Positions 23,450 to 31,981 of a stretch of DNA of 42,135 nt are shown here, piece after piece (positions within the stretch are counted from its first letter, which is position 1; every line of letters starts with the position of its first letter). Made by a program: the position numbers and the translations under genes. The notes beneath the pieces were generated by a model. It was not told the DNA's origin. It ran no database searches and was given only the letters and a program-made list of their open reading frames with translations. The DNA is taken from the NCBI GenBank assembly GCA_949299455.1, contig CASGAN010000020.1, forward strand, positions 1-42,135, read 5' to 3'. This DNA is from an uncultured Oscillospiraceae bacterium. Its GTDB lineage: Bacteria; Bacillota; Clostridia; Oscillospirales; Ruminococcaceae.

Positions 23450-23841
23450 GAGCGTGCTTTCGCCACACTTGAAAGAACGCCGTTTACAAAGGAGACGTCT
23501 TCTTTGTTGCTGTATTCCTGCGTCAGTTTGACAGCTTCGCTGATCGAAACATTCAGCTCCATATCTTCCACAAACAAGATTTCATACATCGCAACACGCA
23601 GGGCTGCCAGCGACACCTTTGAAATGCGTGCGATTGTCCAGTTTTTCAGATACTTTTTGATTTCCTCGTCAATGATTTCCTGCTTTTGGCAGATGTCTTC
23701 AAACCATGCAATGACACGGTTGTCCACTGCAACAGTTTCACATTCTTTTGCCGTTTCGATGATGGTTTCGACCGGTTCTTCATTGAAAATCCGTTCAAAC
23801 GTCAAAAGAAAGATCGATTCGCGCATCTGGTGTCTTGTCAT
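23446..23841 (-). CDS. nusB: Transcription antitermination factor NusB
   Basis: About 131 residues from MTRHQMRESIF, all helical. It has the typical end of the family: RVAMYEILF, NVSISEAVKLTQEYS and KEDVSFVNGVLSSV. NusB with NusE binds boxA of rRNA leaders. The start at 23841 is preferred over one 7 codons earlier because GAGGAG lies between the two. Confidence 0.93.
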   Translation of the reverse strand: MTRHQMRESIFLLTFERIFNEEPVETIIETAKECETVAVDNRVIAWFEDICQKQEIIDEEIKKYLKNWTIARISKVSLAALRVAMYEILFVEDMELNVSISEAVKLTQEYSNKEDVSFVNGVLSSVAKARS

Positions 23842-23883
23842 ACTCGTTATTCTCCTCAACATTATTGTCTGATACCTTTTTTA

Positions 23884-23923
23884 AAAAACAAAAGAGCAAG
23901 CCCTCTGTGTTTTGTCAGAGGGC
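23884..23923 (-). terminator. Terminator-like hairpin between asp23 and nusB
   Basis: An 8-bp stem (GCCCTCTG/CAGAGGGC) with an 8-base loop, followed on the minus strand by a T-rich run. It may reduce read-through from asp23 into nusB, which would then need its own start. Confidence 0.6.
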
Positions 23924-23929
23924 CGCAAT

Positions 23930-24262
23930 TCACTGTTTTGCTTCAGTGCAAACGCCTGTTACAAAGACATTTACCTTTGATACTGTTACGCCCGCCATCG
24001 CCTGTACGGAATCTTTCACCGTCCGTTGGATCTGCTCACAAATATCTTTGAGCTTTCCTCCGGTAAAAAGTACAATACCGATATCAACTTGAATTGCGTC
24101 TGTCGCAAGCGAGACAGCAATGCTTTTTGATTTCGGCGCATTCGGCAGATTTGCAAGCCCAAAAACGCCATCCACTTCTTTGATCGCTTCTTTCACGATG
24201 GAACGAACCACAGCTTCACTGATATGAAGGCTGTTTTGTGTTGGTGTGGTAGTTTTTGTCAT
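23930..24262 (-). CDS. Asp23/Gls24 envelope stress family protein
   Basis: 110 residues with the family core: NSLHISEAVVRSIVKEAI, VDGVFGL, VDIGIVLFTGGKL and VTVSKVNVFVTGV. Asp23 proteins are membrane-associated through partners and linked to cell-envelope homeostasis. The start at 24262 is set by GGAGGTG. A gene of this family just before nusB is normal in Firmicutes. Confidence 0.88.
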   Translation of the reverse strand: MTKTTTPTQNSLHISEAVVRSIVKEAIKEVDGVFGLANLPNAPKSKSIAVSLATDAIQVDIGIVLFTGGKLKDICEQIQRTVKDSVQAMAGVTVSKVNVFVTGVCTEAKQ

Positions 24263-24321
24263 ATTGCACCTCCGGATATCCTGTTTCTCATTCACCGATG
24301 AACCGTCTTCCTTCACATAAA

Positions 24322-24353
24322 AATAAAGACAGTACATCTGTACTGTCTTTATT
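24322..24353. terminator. Terminator of the spoIIIA operon
   Basis: A 15-bp perfect stem (AATAAAGACAGTACA and complement) with a 2-base loop between spoIIIAH and asp23. The T-rich end works on both strands. Confidence 0.75.
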
Positions 24354-24381
24354 ATACCATAAATCACAAAAGACACAACCA

Positions 24382-24972
24382 CTATTTTATTTCGGTGATT
24401 GAAATATTTTCTCCTTTGACGCTGCCTTCGCTTACGACGATATTTTTAATCTGTGTTGCCTGGCTTTGTGTAAGCCCTTCGCTCTTGACAACGACATTGG
24501 CACCCGTCTCTGAAAGATAGACCATGCAGTCTGTGAATCCTTTGGCTTTAATCAGATTTTCCATCCGGCTTTCCGCTTCAATCATATCGGTCATCGCAAG
24601 CGCTTTTGCATTGGCTTCTTTTTTATCAGCTTCTGACAGCGTTTCATCGTCTAAAATGGACGAAATGGTTTCGACCGCTTCATCCCGTGCTTTGTCCCGC
24701 GCCAGCCGTGCCGATGCAAAATATTCCTCTGTGGACATCGTCTGCGCATTGACAAGCGTTGCTTCGCCTAACACCTTTTGATCGTCGCTGGAAGTTTCAC
24801 CCGCTGTTTCTTGTGCATCGGTGCTCTGCTCCCCTGTAATGGAAACGCCTGTTTCCAGATCGGCCTGCGGAACGTCGGCAAACTGCCAGTTTAAATAAAT
24901 CGCCGCACCCAAAATGAGCACCAATGACGTGATGATGATTTGCTTTTTCCCAATGATTACATTTGCCTTCAT
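24382..24972 (-). CDS. spoIIIAH: Stage III sporulation protein AH
   Basis: 196 residues from MKANVIIGKKQ. One membrane helix (about 11-28) is followed by an acidic linker and the ring-forming C-terminal domain related to YscJ/FliF. SpoIIIAH of the mother cell binds SpoIIQ of the forespore to form the channel across the two membranes. AAGGAG precedes the ATG, which overlaps the end of spoIIIAG by 4 bases. Confidence 0.92.
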   Translation of the reverse strand: MKANVIIGKKQIIITSLVLILGAAIYLNWQFADVPQADLETGVSITGEQSTDAQETAGETSSDDQKVLGEATLVNAQTMSTEEYFASARLARDKARDEAVETISSILDDETLSEADKKEANAKALAMTDMIEAESRMENLIKAKGFTDCMVYLSETGANVVVKSEGLTQSQATQIKNIVVSEGSVKGENISITEIK

Positions 24973-25553
24973 GGCTGTGTCACTCCTTTTTTGACTGTTG
25001 AATCGGTTCGTTTGACTACACAAACCTGAGAGGAATAAATGCCAAGCGCCGTTTTTACGGCCTCGGTCACATTTGCCGCAACAAAGGGATCTCCGCCGCC
25101 GTCACAGACGACAACGACACCCCGCACCTTCGGAAGCTTTGTGGTACGCAAAAGCGCTGTTTTGCCGCCGTTTTGGTCATCCACCAAAATGAGCTTTTGT
25201 TCACTTGATGCACGCTCAGAGGTCACATCGTTTGATTGATTGGTCGTATCTGTATCGGTTCGCTGTTCGACTGCATATACATATTCGATACCGCTGTCGA
25301 GTGTCACACTGACATGCGACTGCCCCACGCCGCTGATACAGTTTACAATCTCCTCAACACGCGCACAAAGTGCTTCTTCATATGCTTTGGTTTCCTCTTT
25401 CACCTCCGCTTCCTGCTTCTTGACATCGACCGATTCCTCTTTCGTTTTCGGAAAGAAAACCGACAAACCGATCAATGCCATCAATAAGATCCCTGCGCCA
25501 ACCAGCCATTTTTGCTTGGACGCATCCTGCAGCCACCGCATCTTCTCCATCAT
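24969..25553 (-). CDS. spoIIIAG: Stage III sporulation protein AG
   Basis: 194 residues with one membrane helix (about 16-34) and a soluble domain that includes CISGVGQSHVSVTLDSG and VRGVVVVCDGGGDP. SpoIIIAG forms a large ring in the mother-cell side of the feeding-tube complex. It is 3 bases behind spoIIIAF. Confidence 0.93.
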   Translation of the reverse strand: MMEKMRWLQDASKQKWLVGAGILLMALIGLSVFFPKTKEESVDVKKQEAEVKEETKAYEEALCARVEEIVNCISGVGQSHVSVTLDSGIEYVYAVEQRTDTDTTNQSNDVTSERASSEQKLILVDDQNGGKTALLRTTKLPKVRGVVVVCDGGGDPFVAANVTEAVKTALGIYSSQVCVVKRTDSTVKKGVTQP

Positions 25554-25556
25554 GAC

Positions 25557-26030
25557 TCATTCTCCCTTGTATGAAACAATTTTCGGCAAAACACCTGTAT
25601 GCGTATGAATACATTCCTTGAGCGCGGATTCATTCTGCGGATTGTTTGGCTGCGCAATGATTTGATCAATATATATGCTCCCGTCCTCTTCAATATGAGC
25701 CTCCACTTCAATCCTGTCTGCCTCACAGCCCTGCTGTTCTGCCGCGGTATACAGCGATTGCTCCACGTTTGTTTCAACCAGTTCGATTAAATAACCAAAT
25801 GCCGCCGCTGTTGTCTGCTCAGCGGGTGCTGTCTGTGATGACACCGGCAGATTAAATGAAAACGAAAGATCCTCCTGCACAAACGGCGATAAAATACCGC
25901 ATAAAAAAAACAAACCGACCGAAAATTTTAATACCCCGCGGAATTTTTCGCTGGGCAGCAGCAAAAACAAAATAGCGGTGATGACAACCGTTGCGCAAAG
26001 AGAAAGCGCAATCGCACGAATTCCTTCCAT
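25557..26030 (-). CDS. spoIIIAF: Stage III sporulation protein AF
   Basis: 157 residues. Two membrane helices (about 7-25 and 34-50) and a soluble domain (about 75-157) that ends in HTHTGVLPKIVSYKGE. A component of the SpoIIIA-SpoIIQ complex. Directly behind spoIIIAE. Confidence 0.88.
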   Translation of the reverse strand: MEGIRAIALSLCATVVITAILFLLLPSEKFRGVLKFSVGLFFLCGILSPFVQEDLSFSFNLPVSSQTAPAEQTTAAAFGYLIELVETNVEQSLYTAAEQQGCEADRIEVEAHIEEDGSIYIDQIIAQPNNPQNESALKECIHTHTGVLPKIVSYKGE

Positions 26031-26031
26031 G

Positions 26032-27144
26032 TCATCCGCCTCCTGCCGTTTGAAGCAAAATCCCGAGCGAAATAATCACAAGCACTGCAAATACGGCAAC
26101 AATCCCAGTTAACAGCGACAAAACACCGGCTGCACGTTTGAGTACACATGCAACACGTTCCGCTGATAAAACACGCGCGATCGCGGCGGAAAACGTCAGT
26201 GCCATCTGGGTGAGGAGCAGTGACAGCAGCGCCGGCAAACACGATACCCCCACGCCGATGGATGCAAACGTTCCCACTGAGGCGCGCACAAGCGACAAAC
26301 TGCCTTGCACAGAGGAAAGTGCATCCGAAACCGCACCACCCACTACAGGAAACACCGTACCCGCCGCAAATTTTGCTGTTTTCATCGCAACGGTGTCTGC
26401 GCTTTGTGCCAGTCCGCCTTTTAACGAGAGCACACCGATAAACACCGTCAGGAGTGCGCCAAGACTGACCGTAACTACTGATTTGATCCCGTCTGTCAGC
26501 GGATCAATCGAAAATTCGCGGCTGACACTGCTGACGACACACATCGCAAGGTAAATCGTCAAAAGCGGCACAAGCACGGTTGTGCTGATGACAGAAACAA
26601 TTTCAGAAATGCCAAGCAGCGTCGACTGTGCAAGCGAAGCGCCAAGCGGCTGTCCTGTCGCAGTCAGAATCCCCGCATACACCGGAATGAACGAAATTAA
26701 AAAAGCGCTGATATCTTCAAGCGACTGTGCCGCCGCCGTGAACATTTCACTAACCGGTGTCAGCAGGACGATCGCCGTCGCCAGCACCGCAACGGCATCA
26801 AATGTTCTGGCTGCGCTTTCTGACTGAGGCGGTTTTAGTTGGGCAATCAGCGCACACAGCAGTGCGACTGCAACACCGGATGCAAACAAGCTAAGCGGTT
26901 TTTTCGCCGTTTTCAGCAGTTCATCGCCGATGATTTTAAAAAAATCACCGAAAGAAAGCGAGAGCATTGCATCGCTGTCTGCACCTGAGATACCATATTC
27001 TGAAAGGATCTGTTGACCACTTTCCGGCAGTACAGAAAACAAGCGATCTGCACCCGAGGCTTCATAAAAATCGGTATCCTGCGCATGTACCGATGTTATG
27101 GTGCAGAAAATCAGAAGAATACTCAAAAGAATGATTCGCTTCAT
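26032..27144 (-). CDS. spoIIIAE: Stage III sporulation protein AE
   Basis: 370 residues. A signal peptide (MKRIILLSILLIFCTITS) is followed by a short outer region and about seven to eight membrane segments with the conserved stretch SIDPLTDGIKSVVTVSLGAL. It is the largest membrane part of the SpoIIIA apparatus. The start at 27144 is set by AGGAG; a frame 9 codons longer exists but lacks a site. Confidence 0.92.
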   Translation of the reverse strand: MKRIILLSILLIFCTITSVHAQDTDFYEASGADRLFSVLPESGQQILSEYGISGADSDAMLSLSFGDFFKIIGDELLKTAKKPLSLFASGVAVALLCALIAQLKPPQSESAARTFDAVAVLATAIVLLTPVSEMFTAAAQSLEDISAFLISFIPVYAGILTATGQPLGASLAQSTLLGISEIVSVISTTVLVPLLTIYLAMCVVSSVSREFSIDPLTDGIKSVVTVSLGALLTVFIGVLSLKGGLAQSADTVAMKTAKFAAGTVFPVVGGAVSDALSSVQGSLSLVRASVGTFASIGVGVSCLPALLSLLLTQMALTFSAAIARVLSAERVACVLKRAAGVLSLLTGIVAVFAVLVIISLGILLQTAGGG

Positions 27145-27163
27145 TTTATTTGCTCCTGTTATT

Positions 27164-27550
27164 TCAAGCAATCATTGAGACGGCAAGTTCCATGATCTCA
27201 AAAAACATCGGCATTGCTAAAACAATCACGGCCACGCGGCCCGCCAATTCAATCTTTGATGCGATTGCGGTTTGTCCTGCATCACGGCAGATATCAGCCG
27301 CCAGCTGTGCTAAATAGCAAACACCAAACGATTTGATCGTCACCTCTAAATAAACCGGTGCAACACTCGCTTGTTCAGCAAGCTTTGAGAGATCCGAAAA
27401 AACGGGTGCAAGCCGTGTGACGATCGCTGTCAGCAGAAAAATACCGCATAAAACAGCAGCGACCAACGCAAATTCCGGACGATATTGCCGCAAGATCAAA
27501 CAAAGGAGCGCACACACAACCGCAAGCGCCGCCGATTGCCAGATTTCCAT
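27164..27550 (-). CDS. spoIIIAD: Stage III sporulation protein AD
   Basis: About 128 residues from MEIWQSAALA with four membrane segments. The conserved IKSFGVCYLAQLAADICRDAGQ lies in the middle. Weak GGTGAT precedes this start. A membrane part of the sporulation channel. Confidence 0.9.
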   Translation of the reverse strand: MEIWQSAALAVVCALLCLILRQYRPEFALVAAVLCGIFLLTAIVTRLAPVFSDLSKLAEQASVAPVYLEVTIKSFGVCYLAQLAADICRDAGQTAIASKIELAGRVAVIVLAMPMFFEIMELAVSMIA

Positions 27551-27555
27551 TGTTA

Positions 27556-27753
27556 TCACCACAATCCAAACACGTTTTTGATGACGTCAAACAAATCTTT
27601 GATTTCATATACAATCATCATCAGTACAACAATGAGTCCTGCGAGCGTTGTCATCATCGCTTGTTCCTCTCTTCCCGACCGAACAAGAATCTGATGCAGA
27701 ACCGCCACAACAATGCCCACTGCCGCAATTTTAAAAATCAAATCAACATCCAT
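27556..27753 (-). CDS. spoIIIAC: Stage III sporulation protein AC
   Basis: 65 residues with two membrane helices, the normal size of SpoIIIAC. The conserved core is IAAVGIVVAVLHQILVRSGR and the end is IKDLFDVIKNVFGLW. AGGAA precedes the ATG. Confidence 0.92.
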   Translation of the reverse strand: MDVDLIFKIAAVGIVVAVLHQILVRSGREEQAMMTTLAGLIVVLMMIVYEIKDLFDVIKNVFGLW

Positions 27754-27770
27754 GTATGTTCCTCTTTTCG

Positions 27771-28280
27771 CTACACAATCAGTACGGCAGCCGCCGCGCC
27801 TGACAAAATGAAAACAGAGCGCATCAGCCTGCCTTTTGTTTGCACAAGCTGTTTTGCTTCTTCAATCTGCACTGCTGTCGATTGAACAAGCGAAGAAATA
27901 CCGGAAAGCTGTGTCATCAAATCATATGCGCCGATCGTTTCTCCTGCTTTTTCAAGAATGAGAAAATCTTCATTCGTCATTGCGCTCGTTTTCCGATAGT
28001 CCGCAACACAGTCCGCAAACGCCTGCGGAAACAGTGTCCCCTGTGCAAGAGACTCCGCAATGCGCGGAACAAACCAAAGCGTTTTTGCACACGAGTGCAT
28101 CGAAAGCTTTGCAAACAACGTGGTTGTTGCTGTTTGTTCTAACGAAAGTTCGGCATAAATTCGCGTAAAAAACGTTTCCAGCGCGCAGAGTTCACGTACC
28201 CGTTTGCTGTAGCGAAATGCTGTGTAACATCCGCAGATAATTCCCAATATGAGCAGTGATACACTTGCTGTCAAGTTCAT
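27771..28280 (-). CDS. spoIIIAB: Stage III sporulation protein AB
   Basis: 169 residues from MNLTASVSLL. An N-terminal membrane helix, a helical middle domain (ELCALETFFTRIYAELS is characteristic) and a C-terminal membrane helix, similar to type II secretion GspF/T4 pilus proteins. It works with the ATPase SpoIIIAA. Overlaps spoIIIAA by 4 bases; GGGAGGG precedes the ATG. Confidence 0.9.
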   Translation of the reverse strand: MNLTASVSLLILGIICGCYTAFRYSKRVRELCALETFFTRIYAELSLEQTATTTLFAKLSMHSCAKTLWFVPRIAESLAQGTLFPQAFADCVADYRKTSAMTNEDFLILEKAGETIGAYDLMTQLSGISSLVQSTAVQIEEAKQLVQTKGRLMRSVFILSGAAAAVLIV

Positions 28281-29245
28281 CGGCAGTTTCCCTCCCACGG
28301 TTTTATTTCATCTGTTCGTATGATTGCATCAATCACCCCGGGTGTCTGTGCGCTTTTTAGCAAAACGACAAAATCAAAGCACTGATGCGCAAAAAGTCGC
28401 TTTAGCACCGGACGTTTCGACAGCGCACTGAAAGAATCCGCATGCACGGTCGCAAGCATTGCCGCGCCGCCGCTCATTACCTGCAAAACAGCGTCAGCGT
28501 CTTTTTCACTTCCCAATTCATCCACTGCAATGATTTGCGGAGAAAGTGCCCGAAGTGCTAGCATCATTCCTTCGGCTTTGAAAAATCCATCCAGCACATC
28601 GCACGTAATACCCAAATCATGCTGGCATGTTCCGTGGTAAGAAGCCGCAATTTCCGATCGCTCGTCCACCACACTCACACGAAAAAATCGGCCGCATTCA
28701 CCGCTGGCAAGACCGCGGATGACATCGCGCAGTACCGTTGTTTTTCCGCTTGCCGGCGGTCCGGCAATTAAAACGGATGGAATCCCGTTTAAAGCATTCC
28801 AGTCAATTTCCGATAAAATTCGTTTTCCGCATCCGCAGACTGCACGTGCAATCCGTAAACTGATTGCAGAAATTTCTTTGATGTAAGAAATCTGTCCATC
28901 CTGCAGCACGGCTCGTCCTGCAATTCCTGCACGATGTCCGCCTTGCAGCGTCAAAAAGCCTTGTTTTAGCTGCGGCTGTGCACTTTGCAGTGAGTACTCC
29001 GTCAAGCATCGCAAACATTCCTGTACTTCTTCCATTTTGACAGAGCAGTTTGCAGGCGGCATGGTCGTGAGAAAGCCGTTTTTTTGAAGAAACCGAATGC
29101 CATCAGATGTATGAACGCAGACAGGTGCACCTGCACGAATCGTCACTTCGCGAATTTGTGTGTGGTTACGCTCTGCGGCGAATAAAAGCGGTTCTTTCAA
29201 AAACGGCGGCAGCAAACGAACTGCTTCACAAAAAGAACGCTCCAA
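28277..29245 (-). CDS. spoIIIAA: Stage III sporulation protein AA, ATPase
   Basis: 322 residues. A secretion-type ATPase with Walker A GPPASGKTT at 162-170 and Walker B IIAVDELG near 240, plus QGGHRAGIAGR of the family. It powers the SpoIIIA channel that supports the engulfed forespore. The start is TTG with AAGGAGGTGG upstream. First gene of the eight-gene operon. Confidence 0.94.
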   Translation of the reverse strand: MERSFCEAVRLLPPFLKEPLLFAAERNHTQIREVTIRAGAPVCVHTSDGIRFLQKNGFLTTMPPANCSVKMEEVQECLRCLTEYSLQSAQPQLKQGFLTLQGGHRAGIAGRAVLQDGQISYIKEISAISLRIARAVCGCGKRILSEIDWNALNGIPSVLIAGPPASGKTTVLRDVIRGLASGECGRFFRVSVVDERSEIAASYHGTCQHDLGITCDVLDGFFKAEGMMLALRALSPQIIAVDELGSEKDADAVLQVMSGGAAMLATVHADSFSALSKRPVLKRLFAHQCFDFVVLLKSAQTPGVIDAIIRTDEIKPWEGNCR

Positions 29246-29272
29246 AAAACCACCTCCTTGTCCTCACACCTG

Positions 29273-29280
29273 ATTGTATG
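29273..29280 (-). promoter_or_regulatory. SigE-type -10 box of the spoIIIA operon
   Basis: CATACAAT on the minus strand, identical to the -10 consensus of the mother-cell sigma E, 27 bases before the TTG start. The -35 region (around TTCTATC) is a poor match. In Bacillus this operon is transcribed by sigma E. Confidence 0.6.
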
Positions 29281-29356
29281 CGTATTTGTTTACAGATAGA
29301 ACATTCATTTTTTGGTGATTTATGCTATACTTATTTCATAAAAGGAGCTGATTGTT

Positions 29357-29929
29357 TTGAGAAAAGAAAATCGAATAAATCTGGCGGCATCCATTGTCTT
29401 TTTCCTTTTCTATGTCATATGGTTTTTGGGTGATTTATTGATGGGAAAACCACTTGCGATGGATTCTGTTTTGCTCTTGCTTGGTGCAAGTGCGCTGTAT
29501 TTCTTTGCTTTGCGCTCATTTGATTCGGTTTATTATCTTGGTATTTTAATCTTTACATTTTTAGCGCAGTTTTTGGGGTCGTATCTTCACTTTTATGCCC
29601 GATTCTCGCTGTACGATTTAATTCTTCACACCAGCAGCGGTGTGCTTTTGGCGATTTTTGCACACTATCTGTTTAACCGCTTTGTATTAAAATCCGGTGA
29701 GCAGGTTCCGCTGCGGGTGACGCTTCTCGTTTGTTTATTGTTTGCGATTGCAAGTGCAGCTGTTTGGGAGATTTGGGAGTTTTCCGGCGATATGCTGCTT
29801 GGTCGTCAGGCACAAGGAAGTCTTGTTGACACGATGACCGATATCATTGGCGGCAGCTGTGGTGGCATTGTCGGCACACTGATTGTTTGGTTAATTGCAC
29901 GGAAAAATGTAAAAAAACACACAACGTGA
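29357..29929 (+). CDS. YjdF/DUF2238-like membrane protein
   Basis: 190 residues with about five to six hydrophobic segments. Conserved stretches of the YjdF family are present: YDLILHTSSGVLLAIFAHYL, AVWEIWEFSGDMLLG and LVDTMTDIIGGSCGGIVGTL. The acidic and His residues inside membrane segments suggest a transporter or enzyme, but the function is unknown. The start is TTG with AAGGAGCTG 8 bases upstream. It stands alone between spoIIIAA and tRNA-Leu. Confidence 0.7.
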   Translation: MRKENRINLAASIVFFLFYVIWFLGDLLMGKPLAMDSVLLLLGASALYFFALRSFDSVYYLGILIFTFLAQFLGSYLHFYARFSLYDLILHTSSGVLLAIFAHYLFNRFVLKSGEQVPLRVTLLVCLLFAIASAAVWEIWEFSGDMLLGRQAQGSLVDTMTDIIGGSCGGIVGTLIVWLIARKNVKKHTT

Positions 29930-29939
29930 TGTGTCGATC

Positions 29940-29967
29940 TTGACAAAATAAAAAAGTATGATATACT
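29940..29967 (+). promoter_or_regulatory. tRNA-Leu promoter
   Basis: TTGACA (29940-29945), 16 bases, TATACT (29962-29967), 16 bases before the tRNA. Confidence 0.8.
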
Positions 29968-29983
29968 GTTATGTATTCGTCAT

Positions 29984-30067
29984 GCGGGCGTGGCGGAACT
30001 GGCAGACGCACCAGACTTAGGATCTGGCGGATTTTCCATGCAGGTTCAATTCCTGTCGCCCGCACCA
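29984..30067 (+). tRNA. tRNA-Leu(UAG)
   Basis: An 84-base class II tRNA: acceptor GCGGGCG/CGCCCGC, discriminator A and encoded CCA. The anticodon stem CCAGA/TCTGG with loop CTTAGGA gives UAG. The long variable arm (GCGGATTTTCCATGC) is typical for Leu. Confidence 0.94.
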
Positions 30068-30074
30068 GGCAAGG

Positions 30075-30106
30075 CCTGGAGCCAATTCGCGCTCCGGGTC
30101 TTTTTT
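30075..30106 (+). terminator. tRNA-Leu terminator
   Basis: An 8-bp stem (CCTGGAGC/GCTCCGGG, one G-T pair), 8-base loop, then TCTTTTTT. Confidence 0.75.
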
Positions 30107-30188
30107 GTTTATGTTCATTTGTTGCTTGCGCCCGAGGAGAATCAATGCGCCTTAGGCGCCTCATTCACGGGTTTTTCTTTTATAAGAC

Positions 30189-30228
30189 AACCCCCCGTTA
30201 GTGAAGAATTCTTCACTAACGGGGGGTT
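30189..30228. terminator. 40-bp perfect palindrome after fucosidase gene
   Basis: Twenty bases, starting AACCCCCCGTTAG, are followed at once by their exact complement, with an EcoRI-type GAATTC at the centre. On the minus strand it lies 16 bases behind the fucosidase stop and continues into GTCTTATAAAAG, so it is most likely its terminator, though the T run is poor. Confidence 0.6.
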
Positions 30229-30244
30229 ACTATAATTATTATTC

Positions 30245-31540
30245 TTAGTATTCGATTTTGACAACCGTGTCTACTTCATCCGGAAGATGCGGTGTTGCAC
30301 TCAACTCAACAAACGCAATATCCGGATAGTTTCCGACTGTCCAGTACTGTGCAATCTTCAGTTCGCTTCCATCCGAAAGCAGACACATGCGTTTCACGCG
30401 GTCTTTTTCAATGCCGTAAAGCGGGACAAATCCGATGGAGTTTTCCATCACGTGATAGTAGATTGTGTTGCCGTTTTGTGTGATTCTTCCGTTTTCCGGT
30501 TTTGGCAGATCACTTTTTGTGCATCCGACGATACTTTCACTGTTTTTCTTCATCCACGTGCCGATTTCTTTTAAGATCTGGATACTTTCATCGGGGATGT
30601 TGCCTTTTGCATCCGGGCCAACATTCAGCAGCAGGTTGCCGCCTTTGCTGACGCATTCGACCAGCTTTTTAATGAGCATCGGCGCCGGTTTGAAGTTTTT
30701 GTCTTTTGCATTGTAACCCCAGTTGTTGTTCATCGTAACGCAAGCTTCCCAAACGAGCGGACGACCGAGATCATCAATCAATCCATTCGGCGGAATGATC
30801 TGCTCCGGACTTACAAAATCGCCGCTGTACACGTTCGGATTTTCCGTTGCAAGCGAACCAAAGCCCTCGCCGCTCACTTCCAAGCGGTTATCAAGAATAA
30901 TATCCGGCTGCAAACTGCGCACCATGTTGACAAGCTCAGTTGCTTTCCATTTTTCACCGGTCATTTCGCCGTACGAAAAATCAAACCACATGACGTCGAT
31001 TTTTCCGTAGTTTTCGCAAAGCTCGCGGACCTGTCCGTGCATATAGGTGAGATAGCGGTCAAAATCACGGTTTTCATTCGAGCACTCTGGATGATTGCGC
31101 ATCGGATGATGCCAGTCGCCGTAATGCGGGAAATCCGGATGATGCCAGTCAATCAGCGAATAATACAAACCAACCTTAATGCCCTCTGCACGGAACGCAT
31201 CCAAGTATTCACGAACCAAATCGCGTCCGGCTTTCGTGTTCGTGCACTTATAGTCAGTGAGTTTTGAATCAAACAGGCAGAATCCGTCGTGATGCTTTGC
31301 AGTCAGCACCGCATATTTCATGCCGGCTTCTTTTGCAAGGCGCGCCCATTTTTTCGGATCGTAATCGACCGGATCAAACTCATTAAAAAACGGCTCGTAA
31401 TCTTCAATGGTCAACTCCTCTGTGGAACGAACCCATTCTCCTCTTGCCGGGATCGCATAAAGTCCCCAGTGAATAAACATGCCAAACCGGTCATGCTGAT
31501 ACCATTCGACACGTTTTTCATAAGCGTTTCTATCAAACAT
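30245..31540 (-). CDS. Alpha-L-fucosidase, GH29
   Basis: 431 residues. GH29 signatures: FGMFIHWG at 19-26, AKHHDGFCLFDS at 81-92, and WFDFSYG with the nucleophile D187. The barrel is followed by a beta-sandwich tail. There is no signal peptide, so it would cleave imported fucosyl-oligosaccharides (for instance from mucin or milk glycans) in the cytoplasm. Start at 31540 with AAGGAG 9 bases upstream; own promoter. Together with the GH20-type enzyme this suggests use of host glycans. Exact linkage specificity cannot be read from sequence. Confidence 0.92.
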   Translation of the reverse strand: MFDRNAYEKRVEWYQHDRFGMFIHWGLYAIPARGEWVRSTEELTIEDYEPFFNEFDPVDYDPKKWARLAKEAGMKYAVLTAKHHDGFCLFDSKLTDYKCTNTKAGRDLVREYLDAFRAEGIKVGLYYSLIDWHHPDFPHYGDWHHPMRNHPECSNENRDFDRYLTYMHGQVRELCENYGKIDVMWFDFSYGEMTGEKWKATELVNMVRSLQPDIILDNRLEVSGEGFGSLATENPNVYSGDFVSPEQIIPPNGLIDDLGRPLVWEACVTMNNNWGYNAKDKNFKPAPMLIKKLVECVSKGGNLLLNVGPDAKGNIPDESIQILKEIGTWMKKNSESIVGCTKSDLPKPENGRITQNGNTIYYHVMENSIGFVPLYGIEKDRVKRMCLLSDGSELKIAQYWTVGNYPDIAFVELSATPHLPDEVDTVVKIEY

Positions 31541-31579
31541 AGTCAAAAAACTCCTTTCGGATTTTCAAATTCTATCGAC

Positions 31580-31608
31580 ATTATACCGTTCTTTTTTCTG
31601 TACTGCAA
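31580..31608 (-). promoter_or_regulatory. Fucosidase promoter
   Basis: TTGCAG (31608-31603), 17 bases, TATAAT (31585-31580) on the minus strand. Confidence 0.65.
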
Positions 31609-31654
31609 GTCTTTTTTGTGATATACTCAAAACAAATAAAAAGGAGGATGTTCC

Positions 31655-31981
31655 ATGGCAAATGGCGCTGTTTTTCAAAAAATTTATCAAATCGTCAAAC
31701 AAATCCCCAAAGGAAAGGTTACGACTTACGGACAAATCGCACTGCTGTGCGGCAACCCAAGAATGTCGCGTGTTGTGGGATATGCGCTTCATGTCAATCC
31801 GGAGCCGGGAGTGATCCCCTGCCATCGCGTGGTCAATCGGTTCGGAGGCTTAAGCAGTGCATTTGCATTTGGCGGCATCAACGAACAGCGCTTACTCTTA
31901 GAAGCAGAAGGCGTATATGTCCGGCCGGATGATACGGTCGATTTATCCGTTTACTTTTGGGCAGGAGGCGAAACTGAGTGA
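31655..31981 (+). CDS. MGMT-like alkyltransferase domain protein
   Basis: 108 residues, only the DNA-binding and active-site domain of O6-alkylguanine-DNA alkyltransferases. The motif PCHRVV keeps the reactive Cys (C56), so it is not an ATL protein with a Trp in that place. It has KVTTYGQIA and MSRVVGYAL as the helix-turn-helix with its Arg finger. It may repair alkylated guanine without the N-terminal domain. AAGGAGG precedes the ATG. It overlaps the GNAT gene by 4 bases (GTGA). Confidence 0.85.
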   Translation: MANGAVFQKIYQIVKQIPKGKVTTYGQIALLCGNPRMSRVVGYALHVNPEPGVIPCHRVVNRFGGLSSAFAFGGINEQRLLLEAEGVYVRPDDTVDLSVYFWAGGETE

